Assembly (NCBI RefSeq): GCF_016680995.1 | Contig: NZ_JAEQMG010000041.1 | Coordinates: 1-64,000 of the forward strand | Reading direction: 5' to 3' | DNA: 64,000 bases | Source of the DNA: Ruminococcus difficilis | GTDB taxonomy: Bacteria; Bacillota_A; Clostridia; Oscillospirales; Acutalibacteraceae | In this document: piece by piece, positions 40,548 through 49,438 of the stretch | How the letters are laid out: every line of letters starts with the position of its first letter | Position numbering within the stretch: the first letter of the stretch is position 1 | Notes under the pieces: model-generated | The model's database searches: none | What the model was told of the DNA's origin: nothing | Seen by the model: the letters and a program-made list of their open reading frames with translations, nothing else | Translations under genes and position numbers: made by a program

Positions 40548-41594
40548 ATGGTTACAGAAAGCCAACTGAAAAAACAACTGAACAGCGGACAGATCAGTAA
40601 TCTGTATCTTTGCTTCGGTGAGGAAAAGATGCTCGTTAAGCGCTGTGCGCAGTTGATCGAAAACAAAATATCCGGCGGCGATCTCAACGAATTCAACTAT
40701 CACGTATTCGACAATGACGCGGATCTCAGCGATATCTCCGTCTGTGCCGATATGATCCCCTTTATGAGCGAGTGGAACATCCTGCGTATCAACGATATGG
40801 ATATCGATAAGCTCGCAAAGGGCGACTTTGACGCGCTGATGAAGATCATCAAGAACGCGTCGGGTCAGACGGTCATCATCATCGCCATGCCGACGCTGGA
40901 GGTCACCGCGAAATCGGCGAAAAAGCAGTTCAAGCAGGTGATCAACCATATCGATAAAAACGGTGTTTGTATCGAGCTTGCTCACCGCACGGGATTGATG
41001 CTCGAGCGTGACCTGTGCAAATGGGCAAAGGTAGGCGGATGCTCCATGAGCGAGCTGACCGCTCACGCGCTGATCCAATACGCGGGCGAGGATCTGAACC
41101 GTCTGAACGCCGAGATGAAGAAGCTGACCGCCTATGCGGACGGCGGTGAGATCACGCCCGAGATGATCGAGCTGTTGGTGTCAAAAACCGCCGAGGCGAG
41201 CGTATATGATCTGTTCGGGCTGATCGTCGAGGGCAAGACCGACAAGGCGCTGTCCGCCATTGACGCGCTGTTTTATCAGCAGGTCAGCGGCGGGTATATC
41301 GCTACGGTGCTGTCGGGCGCGTATCTCGACGCGTACCGCGCGCGGATCGGCAGTGAAGCCGGCAAGCCCAATGCCGTTGTCGCGGAGGATTTCGGCTATA
41401 ACAGACGCGCTTGGGTGCTGGATAAGCTCGGCAGACAGATCCGCCGTGTCACCACCGCGTCCCTCAGGCGCAGTATCGACGAACTGCTTGCCATGCAGAC
41501 GCGCATGGTGACCGAAACGGTCGACGAGCGCACGGAGATCGAACGACTGGTATGCAATCTGGTGCTGATCGCGGGGGATCGCTCCGATGAATAA
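40548..41594 (+). CDS. holA: DNA polymerase III, delta subunit
   Basis: Clamp-loader subunit of 348 residues that opens the sliding clamp. Recognised by the N-terminal QISNLYLCFGEEKMLVKRC pattern, the GLMLERDLCKWAKV segment, and the C-terminal collar region around SVYDLFGLIVEGKTDKAL. The ATG lies four bases after the comEC stop. As in other Firmicutes it has no functional ATP-binding motif. Confidence 0.92.
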   Translation: MVTESQLKKQLNSGQISNLYLCFGEEKMLVKRCAQLIENKISGGDLNEFNYHVFDNDADLSDISVCADMIPFMSEWNILRINDMDIDKLAKGDFDALMKIIKNASGQTVIIIAMPTLEVTAKSAKKQFKQVINHIDKNGVCIELAHRTGLMLERDLCKWAKVGGCSMSELTAHALIQYAGEDLNRLNAEMKKLTAYADGGEITPEMIELLVSKTAEASVYDLFGLIVEGKTDKALSAIDALFYQQVSGGYIATVLSGAYLDAYRARIGSEAGKPNAVVAEDFGYNRRAWVLDKLGRQIRRVTTASLRRSIDELLAMQTRMVTETVDERTEIERLVCNLVLIAGDRSDE

Positions 41595-41595
41595 T

Positions 41596-41729
41596 AAGGC
41601 TCCCTTTGGTAAAGGTACCCCCGTTGGGGGAATGTCCGAAGGACAAGGGGGGAGCCGCTTCCGGCGAGGAGGCTCCCACAACTGTGGGTGAGGGATTGCA
41701 TGAATTGATTGAGCGAAAGCGAGAAATCC
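41596..41729. repeat. Long family A repeat, copy 11
   Basis: AAGGCTCCCTTTGGTAAAGG, CCCCCGTTGGGGG, TGTCCGAAGGACA, CCGCTTCCGGCGAGGAGG, then CCCACAACTGTGGG, TGAGGGATTGCATGA and GAGCGAAAGCGAG. It fills the whole gap between holA and rnmV. Confidence 0.85.
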
Positions 41730-42383
41730 ATGAGTAAAATCAAATTAAAAGAAACCGTGATCGTCGAAGGGCGTTATGATCGGATCAAACTCAGTGAGCT
41801 GATCGCGAGCCCGATCATCGAGACAGGCGGTTTTCGGGTGTTCAAGGATAAGGAAAAGCAAGAACTGATTCGTGCTGTCGCCAAACGCAGAGGGATCCTT
41901 GTGATGACCGATGTGGATTCCGCGGGCTTTGTGATCCGTAACTTCCTGCGCGGCATCGTGCCGCAGGAGCAGATCCTGCACGCCTATATCCCGACGATCA
42001 AGGGGAAGGAAAAGCGCAAGCCCGAGGCGTCCAAGGAGGGTATCCTCGGCGTGGAGGGCATCGACCGTGACGCGCTGATCGCATCCATCCGCAACAGCGG
42101 CGCACATATTGAAAACAGCCTCCCTTTGGTAAAGGGAGGTGGGTCGGCGCAAGCCGACTCGGAGGGATTGCAGAATTTTACGAGCGACAGCGAGAACCGC
42201 GATATCACCAAAATGGATTTCTTCGACTACGGTCTTTCCGGCTGTGCGAATGCCGCGCAAAACAGGGAAGAGGTGCTCGCTTCATTGGGTCTGCCGAAAT
42301 ACCTTTCCGCAAACGCCATGCTCGCCGCGATGAATTGTCTGTTCACCAAAGAAGAATTTGAACAGTATCTTTCACAACTATAA
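41730..42383 (+). CDS. rnmV: Ribonuclease M5 with repeat-derived insert
   Basis: Toprim-family nuclease that matures 5S rRNA, 217 residues. The Toprim acidic residues are in VIVEGRYDRIKL (Glu) and VMTDVDSAGFV (DxD), and GILGVEGIDRDALIASI is typical of RNase M5. About residues 130-157 (SLPLVKGGGSAQADSEGLQN and on) are encoded by an in-frame family A repeat at 42117-42197, at a place where the family has a variable linker. The C-terminal part resumes with ITKMDFFDYGLSG. No strong ribosome-binding site precedes the ATG because the upstream sequence is another repeat; a TTG at 41709 in the same frame is possible. Confidence 0.88.
   Translation: MSKIKLKETVIVEGRYDRIKLSELIASPIIETGGFRVFKDKEKQELIRAVAKRRGILVMTDVDSAGFVIRNFLRGIVPQEQILHAYIPTIKGKEKRKPEASKEGILGVEGIDRDALIASIRNSGAHIENSLPLVKGGGSAQADSEGLQNFTSDSENRDITKMDFFDYGLSGCANAAQNREEVLASLGLPKYLSANAMLAAMNCLFTKEEFEQYLSQL
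42117..42197. repeat. Family A repeat, copy 12, inside rnmV
   Basis: GCCTCCCTTTGGTAAAGGGAGG, then GGGTCGGCGCAAGCCGAC hairpin, GGAGGGATTGCAGA and GAGCGACAGCGAG: the full three-part structure of the family, read through in one frame without a stop. Confidence 0.9.
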
Positions 42384-42387
42384 CTTG

Positions 42388-42475
42388 TCATTGCGAGGAG
42401 AAGTATTCGATGTGGCAATCTCAACCGCAAAATTGTCATTGCGAGGAGCGTTCTGCGACGTGGCAATCTCAACCG
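42388..42475. repeat. Two tandem family B repeats
   Basis: CTTGTCATTGCGAGGAG ... GTGGCAATCTCAACCG occurs twice, starting at 42388 and about 42432, in the gap between converging rnmV and yebC. Confidence 0.85.
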
Positions 42476-42488
42476 AATAAATAAAAAT

Positions 42489-42514
42489 AAGGCTGTTCGA
42501 TTTGAACAGCCTTT
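42489..42514. terminator. Bidirectional terminator between rnmV and yebC
   Basis: AAGGCTGTTC-5-GAACAGCCTTT hairpin with A-rich left and T-rich right flank. Confidence 0.75.
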
Positions 42515-42536
42515 CATTTTATGGTTTCTCAGTTCC

Positions 42537-43271
42537 TTACTCCGCGTCTTCCCAGTTATGCCAGACGTTCTGGATATCGTCGTTATCCTCGAACATATCC
42601 AGCATTTTCTGCATCTGAACCTGAGTATCGGGATCGTCGATCTTGGTGTAGGTGGAGGGAACCTGCTCGATCTCTGCGGACGCGAATTCATAGCCCTGTG
42701 CCTGCAGATCGTCACGTACCGCGCCGAAATCCTCGGGCTCGGTATAGATGGTGAAGATGTCCTCATCCGCTTCAAAATCAGCGGCGCCCGCTTCCAGAGC
42801 GGCTTCCATCACGGTGTCCTCATCCTTTTCGAGATCCTCGCGCTCGATGATCAGTACGCCCTTCTTGGCGAACATGAAGCCGACGCAGCCGGGGGTACCC
42901 ATGTTGCCGCCGAACTTGTCAAAATAATGTCTGACTTCACCCGCGGTACGATTGCGGTTGTCGGTCAGCGCTTCTACGATAACGGCAACGCCGCTGGGAC
43001 CGTAGCCCTCGTAGGTGACAGCCTCATAATCGGCAGCCTCGCCGCCCTGCGCCTTCTTGATGATACGCTCGATATTATCGTTCGGCACATTCGCCGCCTT
43101 CGCCTTAGCGATACAATCTCTGAGCTTGGAGTTGACGTTCGGGTCTGCACTGCCGCCGTCGCGGATCGCTACCATCAGCTCTCTGCCGATCTTAGTGAAT
43201 ACCTTTGCGCGGGCAGCGTCGTTCTTACCCTTTTTCTGCTTGATCGTGCTCCATTTATTATGTCCTGACAT
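42537..43271 (-). CDS. yebC: YebC/PmpR family protein
   Basis: A 244-residue protein of the YebC family, described as a DNA-binding regulator and more recently as a translation factor that helps ribosomes at proline stretches. The start [20 protein letters not shown] is the strongly conserved N-terminus; [20 protein letters not shown] and [19 protein letters not shown] follow. Single-gene unit on the minus strand. Confidence 0.96.
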   Translation of the reverse strand: MSGHNKWSTIKQKKGKNDAARAKVFTKIGRELMVAIRDGGSADPNVNSKLRDCIAKAKAANVPNDNIERIIKKAQGGEAADYEAVTYEGYGPSGVAVIVEALTDNRNRTAGEVRHYFDKFGGNMGTPGCVGFMFAKKGVLIIEREDLEKDEDTVMEAALEAGAADFEADEDIFTIYTEPEDFGAVRDDLQAQGYEFASAEIEQVPSTYTKIDDPDTQVQMQKMLDMFEDNDDIQNVWHNWEDAE

Positions 43272-43363
43272 TGTTTATCATTCCTTTTCAGTATTTTAAC
43301 TGTATTAATATACCACAATTCTCAGGAATTGAAAATAATAGTTACAATTTTGTAATAAACTCC

Positions 43364-43392
43364 TTGTAGTTTGATGAGGATAATGGTAAGAT
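43364..43392 (+). promoter_or_regulatory. Possible promoter of the yicC-rsgA operon
   Basis: TTGTAG and TAAGAT separated by 17 bases, about 30 bases before the start codon cluster of yicC. Confidence 0.4.
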
Positions 43393-43423
43393 AAGTGTGT
43401 ATGTAAGAAAAGGGGGAATGATG

Positions 43424-44302
43424 ATGGTAATGTCGATGACCGGTTTCGGCAGAGCGGAAGTATCTGTCGGGAACCGTGATATTATCGTTGAGATGAAAAG
43501 CGTCAACCACCGCTTTTTTGAGTTCTCATGCAGAACCAGCAGGGGTTACAGCTTTTTGGAAGATAAACTCAAGAAGTATGTCGGCGAACGTGTCAGCCGC
43601 GGTAAGGTGGATATGTATGTATCCGTGACCGATAATGATGATTCGTCCGTCGAGGTGGAATTGAATAAGCCGCTCGCGTCGGGTTATATCGACGCGATGA
43701 AGACGATGGCGGATGAATACGGGATCACGAACGATATCTCCGTATCCGTGCTGTCTCGCTTCAATGACATTTTCCAGATCACCAGACCGCCCGCGGATGA
43801 AGACGCGGTATTTGCCGACGTCAAGGTCGCGGTCGACGCGGCGCTGGAGCGATTCCTCTCCATGCGTCAGGCAGAGGGTGAAAAGCTCAGGGAGGATATC
43901 CTCAATCGTGCAGGTAAGATCATCGACATCGTCGGTGAGATCGAGGCGCGTTCTCCGCAGACCGTGCAGGAGTATCGCGACAGACTGTACGCAAAGCTCA
44001 GCGAGGTTTTGCAGAGCACCAATATCGACGACCAGCGCATCCTGACCGAGGCGGCGATCTTTGCCGATAAGGTCGCGGTGGATGAAGAGACCGTCCGTCT
44101 GCGCTCTCATTTTGACCAGATGAAGCAGTTCCTCAGCTCCGGTGAACCGGTCGGCAGAAAGCTTGACTTCATCGTGCAGGAGATGAACCGTGAGGCGAAT
44201 ACCATCGGCTCCAAGGTGAATGACTCCGTTTTGGCGCATAAGGTGGTCGACATCAAAGGCGAGCTCGAGAAGATCCGCGAACAGGTCCAGAATATCGAAT
44301 AA
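43424..44302 (+). CDS. yicC: YicC/YloC family endoribonuclease
   Basis: A 292-residue protein of the YicC family (YloC in Bacillus), shown in E. coli to be an endoribonuclease acting on small RNAs. Hallmarks are MSMTGFGRAEV at the start, EMKSVNHRFFEFS, and the C-terminal GRKLDFIVQEMNREANTIGSK. Several ATG codons follow AGGGGG (43411-43416); the third, at 43424, has the best spacing. First gene of a 13-gene cluster extending to rsgA. Confidence 0.93.
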   Translation: MVMSMTGFGRAEVSVGNRDIIVEMKSVNHRFFEFSCRTSRGYSFLEDKLKKYVGERVSRGKVDMYVSVTDNDDSSVEVELNKPLASGYIDAMKTMADEYGITNDISVSVLSRFNDIFQITRPPADEDAVFADVKVAVDAALERFLSMRQAEGEKLREDILNRAGKIIDIVGEIEARSPQTVQEYRDRLYAKLSEVLQSTNIDDQRILTEAAIFADKVAVDEETVRLRSHFDQMKQFLSSGEPVGRKLDFIVQEMNREANTIGSKVNDSVLAHKVVDIKGELEKIREQVQNIE

Positions 44303-44313
44303 GGATTGTTGTT

Positions 44314-44559
44314 ATGAGATTTGTGAATATCGGCTTCGGCAATGTGGTGAATATCAGCAAGATCGTGTCCGTTGTCAGCCCCGAATCCGCGCCCATCAAG
44401 CGTATCGTGCAGATGAGCAAGGCAGCTTCGACGCTGATCGACGCGACCTTCGGCAGAAAGTGTAAGGCTGTCATTATCACCGACAGCGAGTATATCGTTC
44501 TGTCGGCGCTGACCACCGAGACGATCGCCGCGAGAATGGAGGACGCGAATGGAGAATAA
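44314..44559 (+). CDS. remA: RemA-like (DUF370) regulator
   Basis: An 81-residue DNA-binding protein of the DUF370 family. In Bacillus RemA activates biofilm matrix genes; elsewhere it is a global regulator. VNIGFGNVVNISKIVSVVSP, a KRIVQMSKAASTLIDAT stretch and TDSEYIVLSAL match the family closely. Its last codons overlap the start of gmk by 11 bases. Confidence 0.93.
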   Translation: MRFVNIGFGNVVNISKIVSVVSPESAPIKRIVQMSKAASTLIDATFGRKCKAVIITDSEYIVLSALTTETIAARMEDANGE

Positions 44560-45118
44560 AGGATTGCTGATCGTCTACACCGGCGCCTCGGGCGTCGGCA
44601 AAGGCACGATCATGAAAATGCTGCTCAAGAGAAATCCCAACCTTCGACTCTCGGTTTCCGCGACAACGCGAAAGCCGCGTTTGGGTGAGCAGGACGGCAG
44701 AGAGTATTACTTCGTCAGCCACGAGCGTTTTGACGAGATGATCGCCGAAAACGGCTTTTTGGAGCACGCCGAGTATGTCGGCAATAAGTATGGTACGCCG
44801 AAGGAACCGGTGTTTCGTATGCTGGACGAGGGCTTGGATGTGATCCTCGAGATCGAGGTCAAGGGCTTTTTGCAGATCAAAAAAGCTTGCCCCGACTGCG
44901 TGACGATCTTCATTGCGCCGCCGTCATTCAAGGAATTGCAGTTGAGATTGCAGGGCAGAGGGACAGAGTCCGAAGAAGTTATCGCCGAGCGTCTCAGGAT
45001 CGCGCAGGAAGAAATGCAGCATCAGCATTTGTTCGACTATGTGGTCGTCAATGACGATCTTGAAAGAGCGGTGAACGAGGTACTGTCCATCATCGCTGAA
45101 AATAAGAAAAAAGTATAA
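44549..45118 (+). CDS. gmk: Guanylate kinase
   Basis: Phosphorylates GMP to GDP; 189 residues. The P-loop is GASGVGKGT, and the GMP-binding TTRKPRLGEQDGREYYFVS and LEIEVKGFLQIKK segments are present. ATG lies within the end of remA, as often seen in Firmicutes. Confidence 0.96.
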   Translation: MENKGLLIVYTGASGVGKGTIMKMLLKRNPNLRLSVSATTRKPRLGEQDGREYYFVSHERFDEMIAENGFLEHAEYVGNKYGTPKEPVFRMLDEGLDVILEIEVKGFLQIKKACPDCVTIFIAPPSFKELQLRLQGRGTESEEVIAERLRIAQEEMQHQHLFDYVVVNDDLERAVNEVLSIIAENKKKV

Positions 45119-45145
45119 ATGTCTGCGGGAATCGTATGACAATAT

Positions 45146-45250
45146 CAGTTGAGATTGCCACGGGTTGATAAACATCAATTCCTCGCAATGACAAATAGTA
45201 ATCAGTTGAGATTGCCACGGGTTGACTGCGTCAATCCCTCGCAATGACAA
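45146..45250. repeat. Two inverted family B repeats inside an operon
   Basis: CAGTTGAGATTGCCACGGG ... CTCGCAATGACAA occurs twice (from about 45147 and 45198), which is the family B unit in reverse orientation. It fills the gap between gmk and rpoZ. Confidence 0.85.
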
Positions 45251-45271
45251 TCAAAATAAAGGAGCATCATT

Positions 45272-45475
45272 ATGAAAAGAGCATCATTAGATGATATGTT
45301 GAGCGGCAAGGAGAGCCGTTACGCACTGGTGATCGGCGTCGCGAAGCGCGCCAGAGAGATCGCGGACGGATTCAAGGAAGAGGGCATCATCACCGATGAA
45401 AAGCCCGTTCTGCTGGCGATCGAAGATTTCAAGAACCATAAATACAACATCCTCGAAGAGGACGACGAGGACTGA
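45272..45475 (+). CDS. rpoZ: RNA polymerase omega subunit
   Basis: A 67-residue subunit that assists assembly of RNA polymerase. The RYALVIGVAKRAREIADG segment is the conserved core that wraps the beta' C-terminus. AAAGGAG precedes the ATG. Downstream in Bacillus comes coaBC, absent here; priA follows with overlapping stop and start (TGATG). Confidence 0.93.
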   Translation: MKRASLDDMLSGKESRYALVIGVAKRAREIADGFKEEGIITDEKPVLLAIEDFKNHKYNILEEDDED

Positions 45476-47910
45476 TGACCGACAAGATCGCTTATGTCGC
45501 GGTGGAAAACGCGCTGCTGCATTTTGACAACGCGTTCAGCTACCGGATCCCCGAGGGGATGCCCGTACAGGCGGGATGCCGTGTGGCGATGCCCTTCGGC
45601 AGAGGCGACAGTAAGCGTCAGGGGATCGTTCTCGGACTGGGTGAAGAGGACGCCGATGATCTGAAAACAGTTTCCGAGCTGTTGGATGACGAGCCTGTCT
45701 TGAATGATGAAATGCTCAAAATGTGCAGCTTCATCAAAAGTCATTGCTTCTGCACCTATTACGACGCGGTCAAAGCGATGCTGCCGGCGGGTATCAACTA
45801 TCGGTTGTCGCTTGAATATTCCGTCAGCGCCGACCTCGGCGATCGCTTCTATGATCTTTCGGATGAATATCGCAGGATCGTTACTATTATTCGTTCAAAG
45901 AATAATAAAGTCGAGAAGCATCACTTGTTGCAAGAGCTCGGTTATGCCGATTCCTCCTTATTGGATCAGATGGAAGCGGAAGGCATTTTGTTTAAGAACG
46001 ATGCGGCACTGCGCCGTATCGGCGACAAGACGATCAAGATGATCCGCCTGAGTGACGACGCCGAGACCCTGCTGCAGGGCATGAAGCTCAGCGCCAAGCA
46101 GGAGAGCGTCATCGATCTGCTGTCTACCGTCGGTTCGGCTTCGGTCAAAGAGGTATGCTACTATACCGGCGTGACCACCTCCGTGCCCGATACGCTGGTG
46201 CGCAAAAACATCGCCGTCTATTATGATGACGAGGTGTTTCGCGTGCCGAGATCCTCAGTATCCGACAAGCGTGAGATCACCCTGACCGAGGAACAGCAAA
46301 AGGCGTATGACGAGCTGAGTACGCTGTATCATTCGGACAAGCCCGAGGTGTCATTGCTCTACGGCATCACCGGTTCGGGCAAGACCTCGGTGTTCTTCAA
46401 GCTGATCGAGCAGGCGTCGAACGACGGCAAGGACGTCATCTTGATGGTGCCCGAGATCGCGCTCACGCCGCAGATGATCGCAATGTTCCGCGCGCATTTC
46501 GGTGACAAGGTCGCGGTATTTCACAGCGCGTTGTCGCTGGGTGAGCGGTTGGATGAGTATAAGCGCGTCAGCCGCGGGATCGCCAAAATCGCCGTCGGCA
46601 CACGCTCCGCGATATTCGCACCGTTTCAAAATCTCGGCTTGATCATCATGGACGAGGAACAGGAGCATACTTATAAATCCGAGTCAAAGCCCCGATTCAA
46701 TACAAAAGAACTGGCGAAATTCCGCTGTTCTTATCATAAAGCGCTGTTATTGTTCTCGTCCGCGACTCCGAGCGTAGAGACTTATTACTACGCCAACGAG
46801 GGCAGATATCATAAGCATGTGCTGACCAGGCGTTACGGCACGGCGACCCTGCCCGACGTTGTGATCGCGGATATGAATGAGGAGATCGAAGTCGGCAACA
46901 CGGGTGTGTTCTCTAATATTCTTTTGCAGAATATTGAGGAGAATCTCGACAACGGCAAGCAGAGTATTCTGCTGTTGAACCGCCGCGGGTACAATTCTTA
47001 TGTCACCTGCAATTCCTGCCGCGAACCGCTGACCTGTCCGAACTGCTCGATCTCATTGACCTATCACAGCGCCAACAACCGCATGATGTGTCACTACTGC
47101 GGTTACTCCGTGCCGTACAGGACGGAGTGTCCCACCTGTCACAGCCACAGTTTGCGGCTCAGAGGCACCGGTACCCAGCGTGCCGAGGTCGAGATCGCAC
47201 AGATCTTTCCGCAAGCGCGGATCCTCAGGATGGATACCGATACCACCATGACGCGTTCTTCCCATGAGAAGAAGCTGACCGCCTTCGCGAACGGCGAGTA
47301 TGATATCCTCGTCGGGACGCAGATGGTCGCGAAAGGATTGGATTTCCCGAACGTCACCTTGGTCGGCGTGCTGAATGCCGATCACATGCTGTATCTCGAT
47401 GATTACCGCAGTTATGAGAACACCTTTTCTCTCTTGACACAGGTAGTCGGTCGATCCGGCAGGGGAAAGGATAAGGGCAGAGCCATCATCCAGACCTACA
47501 CACCCGAGAATCCGATCATCGCTTTAGCGGCAAGGCAGGATTATGACGCGTTTTATAACGCGGAAATCGGCATCAGAAAAGCGATGCTGTATCCGCCGTT
47601 CGCAAGCATTTGCATGGTCGGCTTTGTCGGCGAGAACGCGAAGCAGACCGAAGGCGCCGCGTTTGCGTTCACCAAGCAGATGACACAATTATTGCAGACA
47701 GAATTCACCGATATCCCGCTCAGGGTTTTGGGACCATCACAGGCGGCGGTATTCAAGGTGAGTAATAAATACAGATTCAAGCTGATACTCAAATGCCGTA
47801 ACGACAGCCGTTTTCGCGAGATGCTCGCGCGTATGCTCGTGCAGTTTTCATCCAATCGCGAGTTCGGCAATGTCACGGTCTACGCGGATATGGATCCGCT
47901 GAGTTTATAA
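45475..47910 (+). CDS. priA: Primosomal protein N' (replication restart helicase)
   Basis: Superfamily 2 helicase of 811 residues that reloads the replisome at stalled forks. Walker A is GITGSGKTSVF (about residue 296) and the DExH box is MDEEQEHTYKSE. Between the helicase lobes lies the zinc-binding region with eight cysteines (CNSC, CPNC, CHYC, CPTC). The N-terminal DNA-binding domain begins IAYVAVENALLHFDNAFSYR. The start overlaps the rpoZ stop. Confidence 0.96.
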   Translation: MTDKIAYVAVENALLHFDNAFSYRIPEGMPVQAGCRVAMPFGRGDSKRQGIVLGLGEEDADDLKTVSELLDDEPVLNDEMLKMCSFIKSHCFCTYYDAVKAMLPAGINYRLSLEYSVSADLGDRFYDLSDEYRRIVTIIRSKNNKVEKHHLLQELGYADSSLLDQMEAEGILFKNDAALRRIGDKTIKMIRLSDDAETLLQGMKLSAKQESVIDLLSTVGSASVKEVCYYTGVTTSVPDTLVRKNIAVYYDDEVFRVPRSSVSDKREITLTEEQQKAYDELSTLYHSDKPEVSLLYGITGSGKTSVFFKLIEQASNDGKDVILMVPEIALTPQMIAMFRAHFGDKVAVFHSALSLGERLDEYKRVSRGIAKIAVGTRSAIFAPFQNLGLIIMDEEQEHTYKSESKPRFNTKELAKFRCSYHKALLLFSSATPSVETYYYANEGRYHKHVLTRRYGTATLPDVVIADMNEEIEVGNTGVFSNILLQNIEENLDNGKQSILLLNRRGYNSYVTCNSCREPLTCPNCSISLTYHSANNRMMCHYCGYSVPYRTECPTCHSHSLRLRGTGTQRAEVEIAQIFPQARILRMDTDTTMTRSSHEKKLTAFANGEYDILVGTQMVAKGLDFPNVTLVGVLNADHMLYLDDYRSYENTFSLLTQVVGRSGRGKDKGRAIIQTYTPENPIIALAARQDYDAFYNAEIGIRKAMLYPPFASICMVGFVGENAKQTEGAAFAFTKQMTQLLQTEFTDIPLRVLGPSQAAVFKVSNKYRFKLILKCRNDSRFREMLARMLVQFSSNREFGNVTVYADMDPLSL

Positions 47911-47990
47911 ATAGGTTGAGATTGCCACAGTTCCTACGGAACTTCGCAATGACTATTTTACTATGTATGGGAGGGTCTTGCTTCTCCCGA
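47911..47990. repeat. Inverted family B repeat and a single 20-bp unit
   Basis: GGTTGAGATTGCCACAG ... CTTCGCAATGAC at 47914-47953, followed by GGGAGGGTCTTGCTTCTCCC near 47969-47988, a hairpin related to the tandem unit ahead of scpA. Confidence 0.75.
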
Positions 47991-48016
47991 TAGATCCAAT
48001 CACAGGAGTGATCAAT

Positions 48017-48502
48017 ATGGCACTGCGTAATATTGTAAAAGAGGGCGACCCGATCCTGACCAAAAAATGCCGCCCGGTAGAAAAATTCAATCAAAGGATA
48101 TGGGATCTGCTCGACGATATGGTCGAGACCCTTGCCGATTCCGGCGGCGTAGGTCTTGCCGCGCCTCAGGTCGGCGTGATGCGCCGTATCTGCGTGATCG
48201 ACGTCGGCGAAGGTCCGATCGAGTTCATCAATCCCGAGATCATTGAATCCGAGGGTGAGCAGGAGGTACAGGAAGGCTGCCTGAGCTGTCCCGGCGAATT
48301 CGGCATCATCAAGCGTCCCGCCCATGTCAAAGCGCGTTTTCAGGACAGAAACGGCGAATTCGTTGAGCTGGAGGGCGACGATCTGCTGGCACAGGCGATG
48401 TGCCACGAGTTCGATCACCTCGACGGCATCATCTTCAAATCGAAGGTGGAGCGGATGTTGACCGATGAAGAACTGCGTGAAATGAGAGAAGAGGAAGAAT
48501 GA
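48017..48502 (+). CDS. def: Peptide deformylase
   Basis: Removes the formyl group from new proteins, 161 residues. The three metal/active-site motifs are GVGLAAPQVG, EGCLSCP and HEFDHLDG. The start at 48017 follows CAGGAG; the frame opens further upstream into repeat sequence. It overlaps fmt by four bases, which couples removal and addition of the formyl group. Confidence 0.96.
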   Translation: MALRNIVKEGDPILTKKCRPVEKFNQRIWDLLDDMVETLADSGGVGLAAPQVGVMRRICVIDVGEGPIEFINPEIIESEGEQEVQEGCLSCPGEFGIIKRPAHVKARFQDRNGEFVELEGDDLLAQAMCHEFDHLDGIIFKSKVERMLTDEELREMREEEE

Positions 48503-49419
48503 AGATCATATTCATGGGTACACCCGATTTCGCCGTACCCTGTTTGGAAAGTCTGATCAAAGCGGGACACGAGATCGCGGCGGTGTTCACCCAGCCCGAT
48601 AAGCCCCGTGGCAGAAAAATGGTGATGACACCTCCCGAGGTGAAGGTATGCGCGCTCGAGCACGGCTTGACGGTCTGTCAGCCGAAGACCCTGCGTGACG
48701 GCGAAGCGCTTGATATCATCCAAAAGATCGACCCCGAGTGTATCGTGGTCGCGGCATACGGCAAGATCCTGCCCAAAGAGATCCTCGATCTGCCAAAGTA
48801 CGGCTGTATCAACGTGCACGGCTCATTGCTCCCGAAATACCGCGGCTCGGCGCCGATCCAGTGGTCGGTCATCAACGGTGATACGGAAACCGGCGTGACC
48901 ATCATGCAGATGGCTGAGGGCGTCGATACCGGCGATATGCTGTATCAAAAGGCGATCCCGATCAACATCGACGATACCGCCGAGAGTATGTTCAACAAGC
49001 TCTCCGACTTAGGCGGCGAGATGATCGCGGAAGCGCTCGATATGCTCGAAAAAGGCGAGTTGACCGCCGAAAAGCAGGATGAAGCGCTCGCGACCCACGC
49101 GCCGATGCTCGACAAGTCGATCTCTGAGATCGATTGGCATAAACCGGCACTCGAGGTGCATAATCTTGTCAGAGGTCTGTACAGCTGGCCGATCGCGCAG
49201 ACGACACTGCACGGCAAAAAGCTCAAGATCTACCGTACTTCCTTAGGCAAAGGAAACGGTGAAGCGGGTTCGGTGATCGCGACCGATCCGCTTACGATCG
49301 CCTGCTCCGACGGCGCTGTCGTGATCGAAGAATTACAGCTTGAAGGTAAAAAGCGCATGGACGCGAAAACATTTTTGATCGGTCATCCGCTCACCGGCAA
49401 GGATAAGCTGGGAGAATAA
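48499..49419 (+). CDS. fmt: Methionyl-tRNA formyltransferase
   Basis: Formylates initiator Met-tRNA using 10-formyltetrahydrofolate; 306 residues. The catalytic region is NVHGSLLPKYRGSAPIQWS with the active His, preceded by the MGTPDFAVP N-terminus and VVAAYGKILPKEIL. The C-terminal RNA-binding domain starts near residue 205. Confidence 0.97.
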   Translation: MKIIFMGTPDFAVPCLESLIKAGHEIAAVFTQPDKPRGRKMVMTPPEVKVCALEHGLTVCQPKTLRDGEALDIIQKIDPECIVVAAYGKILPKEILDLPKYGCINVHGSLLPKYRGSAPIQWSVINGDTETGVTIMQMAEGVDTGDMLYQKAIPINIDDTAESMFNKLSDLGGEMIAEALDMLEKGELTAEKQDEALATHAPMLDKSISEIDWHKPALEVHNLVRGLYSWPIAQTTLHGKKLKIYRTSLGKGNGEAGSVIATDPLTIACSDGAVVIEELQLEGKKRMDAKTFLIGHPLTGKDKLGE

Positions 49420-49438
49420 ACGAAAAGGAGAAAGAACG

